Shown here piece after piece: positions 1 through 5,076 of a stretch of DNA of 5,263 nt. The notes beneath the pieces were generated by a model that saw only the letters and a list, made by a program, of their open reading frames with translations, made no database searches and had not been told where the DNA came from. Every line of letters starts with the position of its first letter. Position 1 is the first letter of the stretch. Made by a program: the position numbers and the translations under genes. Source of the stretch: Lentisphaerota bacterium (GTDB lineage: Bacteria > Verrucomicrobiota > Lentisphaeria > Oligosphaerales > PUNB01); the NCBI GenBank assembly GCA_003552565.1, contig PUNB01000094.1, positions 1 to 5,263 on the forward strand, written 5' to 3'.

Positions 1-21
1 CAGATGTATTGCCCGTAACCA

Positions 22-85
22 AGTCTCACCCTCGGGGTATCCGGCGCATCGCGCCGGCGGTCGGGCTTGTATGAGACTCCGTCTC
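22..85. other. Three-stem region with mutually exclusive pairings
   Basis: AGTCTCA (22-28) is the exact reverse complement of TGAGACT (72-78). Between them lie ACCC-TCG-GGGT (28-38) and a strong hairpin, CCGGCGC-ATC-GCGCCGG (41-57), with 7 bp and a 3-nt loop. GAGAC (73-77) can instead pair with GTCTC (81-85), so two identical GTCTC pentamers (23-27 and 81-85) compete for one partner. This resembles a switching RNA or a multi-branched repeat. No T-run follows and no gene starts nearby, so the function is unknown. Confidence 0.4.
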
Positions 86-86
86 G

Positions 87-107
87 GTGATCGGTTATCA
101 GTAATCC
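87..107. repeat. 7-bp tandem repeat, three units (GTNATCN)
   Basis: Three consecutive heptamers, GTGATCG, GTTATCA and GTAATCC, share the pattern GT-any-ATC-any. This is an intergenic short tandem repeat; the units are diverged but keep the 7-bp period exactly. Confidence 0.6.
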
Positions 108-113
108 GAGTAC

Positions 114-137
114 CGTAATCGTACACGTACTCGTACA
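114..137. repeat. 6-bp tandem repeat, four units (CGTANN)
   Basis: CGTAAT, CGTACA, CGTACT and CGTACA follow one another without interruption. The array overlaps a 7-bp dyad, CGAGTAC (107-113) with GTACTCG (127-133). The same TACG-type sequence recurs in the right flank at 5077-5092 (inverted) and 5141-5150 (direct). Confidence 0.65.
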
Positions 138-148
138 CTCAAATCTCC

Positions 149-180
149 GGGGTCAGAAATAATGACAAATTCGGGGACAC
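149..180. mobile_element. Possible remnant end of a REP/IS200-type element
   Basis: The segment begins GGGGTCAGAAATAATGAC and ends TTCGGGGACAC. I recall GGGGTCAG and GGGGACA blocks joined by an AT-rich stretch as common flanks of Y1 tyrosine transposase (IS200-like or REP-associated) genes in environmental bacteria. Inside it, GTCA and TGAC can form a small stem. No transposase gene is present, so at most this is a terminal remnant or a non-autonomous copy. The match rests on memory, not alignment. Confidence 0.35.
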
Positions 181-202
181 TGAGTCACGCAGTCAGGAAG
201 CC

Positions 203-236
203 AAAAAAAATCGGCGGTGAAGTAAAGCCCCCCCCC
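203..236. repeat. A8 and C9 homopolymer runs
   Basis: A run of eight A (203-210) and a run of nine C (228-236) lie 17 bases apart in non-coding DNA. The C9 run is prone to slippage and to sequencing length error, so its exact length should not be trusted. No open reading frame crosses it that could be phase-variable. Confidence 0.7.
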
Positions 237-356
237 TGCTCGTCAAGCGGTGAATTGCCTTATGAAATACCGGCTTGGGTTTCGGATTCGTCATTCAACT
301 ATTTTCTCATAACTTCCATTTAACTAGTGATTTAAGGACAAAATCTATACAAATTT

Positions 357-391
357 TTTACCCATATTAGGCAATGCGCGAAATGGGTAAA
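357..391. promoter_or_regulatory. 9-bp perfect dyad, operator-like, upstream of dnaK
   Basis: TTTACCCAT (357-365) and ATGGGTAAA (383-391) are exact reverse complements separated by 17 bases. Perfect 9-bp arms recall the heat-shock operator CIRCE (TTAGCACTC, 9-nt spacer, GAGTGCTAA), but both sequence and spacer differ, so this is not CIRCE. It lies about 320 bp before the dnaK start, far for an operator unless the leader is long. It may bind an unknown regulator or be an unrelated hairpin. Confidence 0.35.
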
Positions 392-582
392 TTAGAATGG
401 GAAAAGGCGGCAAGAGGGCACAGTCACTGCGCAACCGGGACATTATGGCACACCTGGGACAAAAAACTGGGTCACAGCCAGCGCACACCGAGGAAACAAA
501 AAATGAATCAAACCATTCAACAGTGTATAAAGCCATGCATTACAGCAGTATATGAACTATAACAATATTCGGGGCATAAACC

Positions 583-617
583 CTGCTAAACAGAAACAGT
601 TATTTCGACTGGTCGCT
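583..617. repeat. Left copy of an inverted flanking repeat
   Basis: CTGCTAAACAG (583-593) is the exact reverse complement of 5002-5012, and CTGGTCGCT (609-617) is the exact reverse complement of 4983-4991. Both blocks occur in the same relative order, with gaps of 15 and 10 bases. This suggests two diverged copies of one dispersed element, in opposite orientation, on either side of the chaperone cluster. Confidence 0.5.
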
Positions 618-628
618 TAGCGCCGGTC
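607..628 (+). promoter_or_regulatory. Hairpin in the dnaK leader
   Basis: GACTGG, a bulged T, CGC, loop TTA, GCG and CCGGTC form a 9-bp stem with one G-U pair. It lies 82 nt before the dnaK start and is followed by AT-rich DNA without a T-run, so it is not a terminator. It could be a protein-binding dyad near the promoter or a 5' mRNA stabilising structure. Its left half belongs to the flanking repeat at 583-617, which may be its origin. Confidence 0.45.
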
Positions 629-633
629 AGAAT

Positions 634-647
634 ATACATAATACATA
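634..647. repeat. ATACATA tandem duplication
   Basis: Two exact copies of the heptamer ATACATA stand head to tail in the AT-rich dnaK leader. The stretch contains CATAAT (637-642), one base off the housekeeping -10 consensus, but no acceptable -35 sequence lies 16 to 18 bp before it. I therefore do not call a promoter. Confidence 0.6.
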
Positions 648-655
648 TAGAAAAT

Positions 656-678
656 AGAAATCTTGAAGAAATCTTGAA
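656..678. repeat. 11-bp tandem duplication just before the dnaK ribosome site
   Basis: AGAAATCTTGA occurs twice in a row (656-666, 667-677) and the repeat extends one more base. It ends 17 bases before the AGGAGG of dnaK. Each copy holds CTTGAA, the -35 core of heat-shock sigma factors, but a -10 element at proper distance would put the transcript start on the ribosome site, so a promoter role is unlikely. Confidence 0.6.
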
Positions 679-695
679 AACTAAATTTTAAATTC

Positions 696-701
696 AGGAG
701 G
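696..701 (+). promoter_or_regulatory. Shine-Dalgarno of dnaK (AGGAGG)
   Basis: A full-consensus AGGAGG stands 8 nt before the ATG at 710 and fixes the dnaK start. I see no nearby complementary CCTCC that would hide it in an RNA thermometer. Confidence 0.9.
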
Positions 702-709
702 CCGTAACA

Positions 710-2656
710 ATGGCGAAGATACTTGGAATTGATTTAGGCACGACCAATTCGTGCATGGCGATAATGGAAGGCGGCGAGAGCAAAGTTATTCCGAACGCCG
801 AGGGCAGCCGGACCACCCCATCCGTGGTGGCGTTCACCAAAAACGGCGAGCGGCTGGTGGGAGCCACCGCCAAACGACAGGCGGTGACCAATTCACAGAA
901 CACTGTTTTCAGTGTTAAGCGGTTCATGGGCAGAAGGTATGAAGAAGTTGAACATGAAATCCACTTGGTGCCCTATAAAGTCGTGAAAGCGAAGAACGGC
1001 GACGCCCACATTGAAATTGGTGATAAAACTTACTCCCCGCCGGAAATATCGGCGATGATCCTGCAGAAATTGAAAACCGATGCCGAAGCCTACGCCGGCG
1101 AGGAAATAAAAGAAGCGGTGATCACTGTTCCCGCTTATTTTAATGACCGTCAGCGTCAGGCGACCAAGGATGCCGGCAGAATCGCCGGGCTGGATGTCAA
1201 GAGAATCATCAACGAACCAACCGCCGCCTCCCTGGCTTACGGCTTAGACAAGAAAAAAGCGGACGAAAAAATCGCCGTTTACGACTTGGGCGGCGGTACT
1301 TTTGATATCAGTATTCTGGAAATCGGCGACGGTGTCTTTGAGGTAAAGGCGACCAACGGTGACACCCATTTAGGTGGTGATGATTTCGACGAAAAAATCA
1401 TTGACTGGCTGGTCGATGAATTCAAGAAAGACAACGGCATCAACCTCCGCGACGATCCGATGGCGGTGCAGAGGCTTAAAGAAGCGGCGGAAAAGGCCAA
1501 GTGCGAGTTGTCCTCGAGCACGACAACGGACATCAACCTGCCCTTTATCACCGCCGACGCTTCCGGGCCGAAGCATCTGAACACATCAATCACTCGCTCC
1601 AAGCTTGAACAACTGGTGGGAGATATGATTGACCGCAGCAAAGGCCCGTGTCAGGATTGCAGTAAGGACGCGGGAATCAAGCAGAACGAAGTTGACGAAG
1701 TCATACTTGTCGGCGGCATGACCCGCATGCCGGCGGTACAGAAACTGGTGACGGACGTTTTCGGCAAAGAACCCCATAAAGGAGTCAATCCCGATGAAGT
1801 GGTGGCCATCGGCGCCGGCATTCAGGGCGGTGTTCTGCAGGGCGACGTGGATGATGTGCTGCTGCTCGACGTGACCCCCCTCAGTCTCGGCATTGAGACT
1901 TTGGGCGGTGTCTTCACCAAACTGATTGAACGGAACACCACGATCCCCACTCGCAAGAGTGAAATTTTCAGCACCGCCTCCGATAATCAGACATCGGTGG
2001 AAGTGCATGTGCTGCAAGGCGAGCGTGAGATGGCCTCAGGCAACAAATCGATCGGCCGATTCCATCTTGAAGGAATCCCTCCGGCTCCCCGGGGAGTGCC
2101 GCAGATCGAGGTGACGTTCGATATTGATGCCAATGGTATTCTCAACGTGTCCGCCAAGGATCTGGGAACCGGCAAAGAACAGAAAATCACCATTACCGCC
2201 GGCTCCGGGCTGTCCGAAGAAGAAGTCCAGCAGATGGTTAAGGATGCCGAAGCGCACAGTGAAGAAGACAAGAAGCGCAAAGAACAGATTGAAATCCGCA
2301 ATCGAGCCGATTCTCTGGTGTATCAGACGGAAAAACAGCTCAGTGAGCATGGCGACAAACTCCCTGACAACATACGCAAACCGGTGGAAGAAGGCGTTGC
2401 GGAACTGAAGAAGGCTATTGAAAACGAAGATTACGAAAAAATGCAATCGGTAATGAGTGATCTGGAGAGCAAGATGCACGCCATGTCCCAGGAGATGTAT
2501 AAGGATGCCCAGGGTCAGGCTCAGCAGGAGCAGACCGGCGGAAGTGCCGGGGGCGGTGAAACCGGCGCGAATACCGGGGCCGGCGGACAGAACCAGGAAG
2601 GCGATGTCATTGATGCCGATTTTGAAGTCGACGATGACAGTCAGGACAAGAGCTGA
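710..2656 (+). CDS. dnaK: Molecular chaperone DnaK (Hsp70)
   Basis: This cytosolic ATP-driven chaperone binds exposed hydrophobic segments of unfolded proteins, cycling with DnaJ and GrpE. The 648 residues are close to the usual length (about 610-640). Visible in order: phosphate loop IDLGTTNSC (7-15), nucleotide-binding domain to about 380 with NEPTAASLAYG (168-178), YDLGGGTFD (191-199, conserved Thr 197) and VGGMTRMP (334-341), interdomain linker VLLLD (383-387), substrate-binding domain, helical lid from about 500, then a Gly/Gln-rich tail ending GDVIDADFEVDDDSQDKS. The start is fixed by AGGAGG 8 nt upstream and the typical MAKILGIDLG. Oddities: Arg 147 where Ala or Ser is usual (FNDRQRQ, encoded by a CGTCAG duplication), and a Cys pair CQDC (314-317). 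It leads the groESL genes by 133 bp. No grpE or dnaJ is adjacent, as far as the window shows. Confidence 0.98.
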   Translation: MAKILGIDLGTTNSCMAIMEGGESKVIPNAEGSRTTPSVVAFTKNGERLVGATAKRQAVTNSQNTVFSVKRFMGRRYEEVEHEIHLVPYKVVKAKNGDAHIEIGDKTYSPPEISAMILQKLKTDAEAYAGEEIKEAVITVPAYFNDRQRQATKDAGRIAGLDVKRIINEPTAASLAYGLDKKKADEKIAVYDLGGGTFDISILEIGDGVFEVKATNGDTHLGGDDFDEKIIDWLVDEFKKDNGINLRDDPMAVQRLKEAAEKAKCELSSSTTTDINLPFITADASGPKHLNTSITRSKLEQLVGDMIDRSKGPCQDCSKDAGIKQNEVDEVILVGGMTRMPAVQKLVTDVFGKEPHKGVNPDEVVAIGAGIQGGVLQGDVDDVLLLDVTPLSLGIETLGGVFTKLIERNTTIPTRKSEIFSTASDNQTSVEVHVLQGEREMASGNKSIGRFHLEGIPPAPRGVPQIEVTFDIDANGILNVSAKDLGTGKEQKITITAGSGLSEEEVQQMVKDAEAHSEEDKKRKEQIEIRNRADSLVYQTEKQLSEHGDKLPDNIRKPVEEGVAELKKAIENEDYEKMQSVMSDLESKMHAMSQEMYKDAQGQAQQEQTGGSAGGGETGANTGAGGQNQEGDVIDADFEVDDDSQDKS

Positions 2657-2672
2657 GATCAGGCTTAAACGG

Positions 2673-2727
2673 ATGCTTCCAGCTTCGAGGAGGATCAAAT
2701 AGCGAACTTCTCGGTAACTGGAAGCAT
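2673..2727 (+). promoter_or_regulatory. Long hairpin between dnaK and groES
   Basis: ATGCTTCCAG (2673-2682) and CTGGAAGCAT (2718-2727) are a perfect 10-bp inverted repeat. Inside, CGAGGA (2686-2691) pairs with TTCTCG (2708-2713) with one G-U, leaving a 16-nt loop. No T-run follows, so it is not a standard terminator. It carries GAGGAGG (2687-2693), a Shine-Dalgarno-like sequence partly in the inner stem, with no ATG, GTG or TTG at a usable distance. Likely roles, inferred only: an mRNA processing or stability element setting dnaK versus groESL levels, or an operator. Confidence 0.55.
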
Positions 2728-2775
2728 TGCCGATCGACAATAAGCATAAACAAGCAGTAGAACAACAACAATTAT

Positions 2776-2780
2776 AGGAG
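2776..2780 (+). promoter_or_regulatory. Shine-Dalgarno of groES (AGGAG)
   Basis: AGGAG stands 9 nt before the ATG at 2790, in an A-rich unstructured stretch, and confirms the groES start. Confidence 0.85.
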
Positions 2781-2789
2781 TAAAGAACT

Positions 2790-3086
2790 ATGGCAGTAGG
2801 AATCAAACCTTTAGGAGATCGTGTTCTGGTTGAGAACATCGAGGAAGAAGGCGAAGTTCAGGAAGGCGGTATCATCATTCCTGACAGCGCCAAGGAAAAG
2901 CCCATGCAGTCGCGGGTTGTGGCTCTGGGAACGGGCAAGACCGACGACAAAGGCGAAAAAGTGCCGTTCGAAGTTAAAGAAGGCGATGTCGTTCTGACTT
3001 CCAAATACGGAGGCACTGAAATCAAGTATGAAGGCAAGGAATACAAGATTTTCAGTTCCAATGACATCCTTGCGGTAATGAGCTGA
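2790..3086 (+). CDS. groES: Co-chaperonin GroES (Hsp10)
   Basis: GroES forms the heptameric lid that caps the GroEL ring and closes the folding chamber. The protein has the usual length (98 residues). It starts with the family signature KPLGDRVLV (6-14). The mobile loop (about 17-34) contains GGIII (26-30), whose hydrophobic triplet contacts the GroEL apical domain, followed by PDSAKEKP (31-38). TGKTDDKGEKVPF (48-60) corresponds to the roof hairpin, SKYGGTEIKYEG (71-82) is also typical, and the end is NDILAVMS. The mobile loop and SKYGGTE segment resemble GroES of the PVC group more than the enterobacterial form. groEL follows after a 61-bp AT-rich gap without a terminator, so the two are surely co-transcribed. 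No CIRCE operator is found before it. Confidence 0.97.
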   Translation: MAVGIKPLGDRVLVENIEEEGEVQEGGIIIPDSAKEKPMQSRVVALGTGKTDDKGEKVPFEVKEGDVVLTSKYGGTEIKYEGKEYKIFSSNDILAVMS

Positions 3087-3132
3087 AAAGCTTAAAACAA
3101 AAATTGTAATTAGTTAAAGAAAAATTAAGAAT

Positions 3133-3137
3133 AGGAG
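3133..3137 (+). promoter_or_regulatory. Shine-Dalgarno of groEL (AGGAG)
   Basis: AGGAG stands 10 nt before the ATG at 3148, at the end of the AT-rich groES-groEL gap, and supports this start. Confidence 0.85.
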
Positions 3138-3147
3138 TTTATCAACT

Positions 3148-4812
3148 ATGGCAGCAAAACAATTAGTCTATGATGAAGCGTGTCGGCAGGCCCTTCTGCG
3201 GGGTGTGCAGAAACTCAGCCGTGCGGTCAAGGTAACGCTTGGCCCGAAAGGCCGGAATGTCGTGCTTGACAAAAAATTCGGTTCCCCCACCGTCACTAAA
3301 GACGGGGTAACCGTGGCCAAGGAATTCGAGCTGGAAGACCCGTTTGAAAACATGGGAGCGCAAATGATGCGCGAAGTAGCCAGCAAGACTTCCGATGTGG
3401 CGGGCGACGGCACCACCACCGCCACCGTTCTGGGCGAAGCCATCTTCCGGGAAGGACAGAAAAACGTCACTGCCGGCGCCAACCCCATGAGTCTGAAACG
3501 GGGAATCGACAAAGCGGTTGAAGCAATTGTCTCGCAACTGGGTGAAATGAGTCTGCAGGTTGAAGACCGCTCGCAGATCGCCCAGGTCGCCACCATTTCC
3601 GCCAACGGCGAAAAGAGCATCGGCGACCTGATTGCCGACGCCATGGACAAAGTCGGCAAAGACGGCACGATTACTGTCGAGGAAGCCAAGACCATTGAAA
3701 GCACCCTCGACGTGGTCGAAGGCATGCAGTTCGACAAAGGGTATCTGAGCCCGTACTTTGTCACTGACTCGGAAAACATGGAATGCTCACTTGAAGATTG
3801 CTACATCCTCATTCATGAGAAGAAAATCAGCAATCTCCAGGAACTTCTGCCGTTATTGCAGAAAGTTTCCCAGCAGGGCAAACCGTTCCTGATCATCGCC
3901 GAAGATGTCGAGGGCGAAGCCCTGGCGACTCTGGTAGTCAACAAACTGCGCGGCATGCTCAATTGCGCGGCCGTCAAAGCGCCTGGCTTCGGAGATCGCC
4001 GCAAAGCGATGCTTGAAGATATCGCCGTTCTCACTGGCGGCACCTGCATTACCGAAGACTTGGGCATCAAGCTTGATTCGGTCACTCTGGAACAGCTCGG
4101 CCAAGCCAAACGGGTAACGGTGGACAAAGAGAACACCACCATCGTGGAAGGCTGCGGCAGCCAGGAAGATATAGCCGGCCGCGTCAAGCAGTTGCGCAAA
4201 CAGATCGAAGAAACCACTTCCGACTATGACCGCGAGAAATTGCAGGAACGTCTGGCCAAACTCGCGGGCGGAGTGGCGGTAATCAATATCGGCGCTGCCA
4301 GCGAAACGGAAATGAAAGAACGCAAGGCCCGAGTGGAAGACGCCCTGCACGCCACTCGCGCGGCGGTTGAAGAAGGTATTGTTCCCGGCGGCGGCGTGGC
4401 CATCATTCGGGCCGCGGCCAAGAGCCTGGACAATATCCAGTACGACGACGAAGATGAAAAGATCGGCGTTGAAATTGTCCGCAAAGCGGTGGAAGAACCC
4501 GTGCGGCAGATCGTCACCAACGCCGGTGTCGAAGGATCTATCGTGGTTCAGGATATCAAGAAGCATGAAGGCAATTACGGCTTCGACGCCGCCACCGAGC
4601 AGTATCGTGACCTGGTGGAAGCCGGCATCATCGACCCGACCAAGGTCGAAAGGACCGCTCTTCAGGACGCGGCTTCCGTCGCCGGCCTGCTGGTCACCAC
4701 TGAGTGCCTGCTCACCGACCTGCCGGAAAAAGAAGACGAAGGCGCCGGCGCCGGTGCTGGAGGCGGCATGGGCGGCATGGGCGGCATGGGAGGAATGGGC
4801 GGCATGATGTAA
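3148..4812 (+). CDS. groEL: Chaperonin GroEL (Hsp60)
   Basis: GroEL is the tetradecameric ATPase that encloses and folds cytosolic proteins with GroES. The 554 residues match the family (about 540-550). Key residues fall at E. coli numbering: KDGVTVAK with Asp 52, GDGTTT (86-91) with Asp 87, and the ATPase Asp 398 in RVEDALHATRAAVEEG. The signature AAVEEGIVPGGG spans 405-416. Domains: equatorial about 1-133 and 409 to the end, intermediate 134-190 and 377-408, apical 191-376. The C-terminal tail after residue 530 is Gly/Ala-rich and ends in five GGM units plus Met, the flexible tail that lines the chamber floor. All motifs are intact, so it should be the active housekeeping copy. The N-terminus MAAKQLVYDEACRQALLRGV suggests the PVC group. 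It is the last gene before the terminator. Confidence 0.98.
   Translation: MAAKQLVYDEACRQALLRGVQKLSRAVKVTLGPKGRNVVLDKKFGSPTVTKDGVTVAKEFELEDPFENMGAQMMREVASKTSDVAGDGTTTATVLGEAIFREGQKNVTAGANPMSLKRGIDKAVEAIVSQLGEMSLQVEDRSQIAQVATISANGEKSIGDLIADAMDKVGKDGTITVEEAKTIESTLDVVEGMQFDKGYLSPYFVTDSENMECSLEDCYILIHEKKISNLQELLPLLQKVSQQGKPFLIIAEDVEGEALATLVVNKLRGMLNCAAVKAPGFGDRRKAMLEDIAVLTGGTCITEDLGIKLDSVTLEQLGQAKRVTVDKENTTIVEGCGSQEDIAGRVKQLRKQIEETTSDYDREKLQERLAKLAGGVAVINIGAASETEMKERKARVEDALHATRAAVEEGIVPGGGVAIIRAAAKSLDNIQYDDEDEKIGVEIVRKAVEEPVRQIVTNAGVEGSIVVQDIKKHEGNYGFDAATEQYRDLVEAGIIDPTKVERTALQDAASVAGLLVTTECLLTDLPEKEDEGAGAGAGGGMGGMGGMGGMGGMM
4762..4806 (+). repeat. 9-bp in-frame repeat encoding the GroEL GGM tail
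   Basis: Five copies of a 9-bp unit (GGCGGCATG, with the fourth varying at third positions) encode Gly-Gly-Met five times, residues 539-553, followed by a final Met. The E. coli tail has four such units, so copy number varies in this family. The near-identical DNA units suggest expansion by slippage under protein-level selection. Confidence 0.85.
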
Positions 4813-4835
4813 GCCGTCATTCCGACCAGCCGACG

Positions 4836-4855
4836 AGTCGCTGACAAATGCGACT
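4836..4855 (+). other. Small hairpin between groEL and its terminator
   Basis: AGTCGC (4836-4841) pairs with GCGACT (4850-4855) around an 8-nt loop. No T-run follows. It probably adds 3'-end structure to the groEL transcript; chance formation is possible. Confidence 0.35.
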
Positions 4856-4876
4856 TGCCGGACCAGGCCCCCATCG

Positions 4877-4912
4877 GCGGGGACGCTGATGTCAGCGTCC
4901 CCGCTTTTTTTT
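4877..4912 (+). terminator. Intrinsic terminator of the chaperone operon
   Basis: GCGGGGACGCTG (4877-4888), loop ATGT and CAGCGTCCCCGC (4893-4904) make a perfect 12-bp GC-rich stem, directly followed by eight T (4905-4912). It lies 65 nt after the groEL stop. The opposite strand lacks a T-run, so it acts on + strand transcripts only. Confidence 0.95.
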
Positions 4913-4980
4913 GCCGTCGCGAAACTGAAAAGAAGCCGGTGTGATTTCCAAAATTCGTTTCTGGGTTAAAGTTTTTTTGA

Positions 4981-5012
4981 CTAGCGACCAGCGACTAGCG
5001 ACTGTTTAGCAG
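4981..5012. repeat. 7-bp tandem repeat and right copy of the inverted flanking repeat
   Basis: CTAGCGA, CCAGCGA and CTAGCGA (4981-5001) form three heptamers with one variable base. Directly after comes CTGTTTAGCAG (5002-5012), the exact reverse complement of 583-593. Within the array, AGCGACCAG (4983-4991) is the exact reverse complement of 609-617. The array therefore belongs to the same dispersed element as the segment upstream of dnaK, in opposite orientation. Confidence 0.6.
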
Positions 5013-5013
5013 C

Positions 5014-5060
5014 CTTGAACAAAGGAAGTCGATAACCGCATCGCTGGACTGATGTTCAAG
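5014..5060. repeat. 8-bp inverted repeat with inner stem
   Basis: CTTGAACA (5014-5021) and TGTTCAAG (5053-5060) are exact reverse complements with a 31-base spacer. Inside, CGAT (5030-5033) and ATCG (5040-5043) can pair. It could be a cruciform or part of an untranslated RNA; nothing identifies it further. Confidence 0.4.
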
Positions 5061-5076
5061 TAAACAACGAGATCCA

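Larger units (their letters stand above)
1..709. other. 5' flank without a supportable gene, rich in short repeats and hairpins
   Basis: No reading frame here has a convincing start, Shine-Dalgarno sequence and recognisable product. Two short frames of about 60 codons overlap on opposite strands (374-562 + and 345-536 -). Neither has a ribosome binding site at a useful distance, and I recognise neither product. On the - strand one frame is open from about 152 off the left edge but has no usual start codon. The left 240 bases are GC-rich and repetitive; the right part from about 300 is AT-rich and should hold the dnaK promoter and leader. Individual elements are listed separately. Confidence 0.75.

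Noticed and set aside
1..152. Partial gene on the - strand, open from about 152 off the left edge
   Set aside because: It lacks a usual start codon and ribosome site, runs through the 6- and 7-bp repeat arrays, and its translation resembles nothing I know.
345..562. Two small overlapping frames in the 5' flank (374-562 + and 345-536 -); the - one contains CAGCDPVFCPRC, which looks like a zinc-binding pattern
   Set aside because: Neither has a Shine-Dalgarno at a proper distance, they overlap each other on opposite strands, and one starts inside the 9-bp dyad. The cysteine pattern alone does not support a gene.
526..642. Housekeeping promoter candidates: TATAAA (526-531), TATAAC (558-563), TATACA (633-638), CATAAT (637-642)
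   Set aside because: None has a -35 hexamer better than about three of six matches at 16 to 18 bp. A promoter must exist in this region, but I cannot choose one.
300..709. CIRCE operator or sigma-32 promoter before dnaK
   Set aside because: No TTAGCACTC or GAGTGCTAA arm is present. CTTGAA at 662-667 and 673-678 has no CCCCAT-like -10 at the right spacing and would start the transcript at the ribosome site. CCCATATTA (361-369) looks like a sigma-32 -10 but has no CTTGAA 13 to 15 bp upstream.
686..712. Four-U or ROSE-type RNA thermometer at the dnaK ribosome site
   Set aside because: The TTTT (686-689) is too close to AGGAGG to fold back on it, and no complementary CCTCC lies in the leader.
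2727..2789. Separate promoter for groES-groEL
   Set aside because: TTGCCG (2727-2732) resembles a -35, but no -10-like hexamer lies 16 to 18 bp downstream. Read-through from dnaK is the simpler view.
2036..2839. Long open frame (267 codons) on the - strand opposite the end of dnaK, and a similar 237-codon frame at 3853-4566 opposite groEL
   Set aside because: Both lie antisense to intact, strongly conserved genes, lack a ribosome site, and show no recognisable domain. They are frame shadows of the codon bias of dnaK and groEL.
4957..4978. Second terminator at the T7 run after 4971
   Set aside because: No stem of useful length immediately precedes the T run; only scattered 3-bp pairings are possible.
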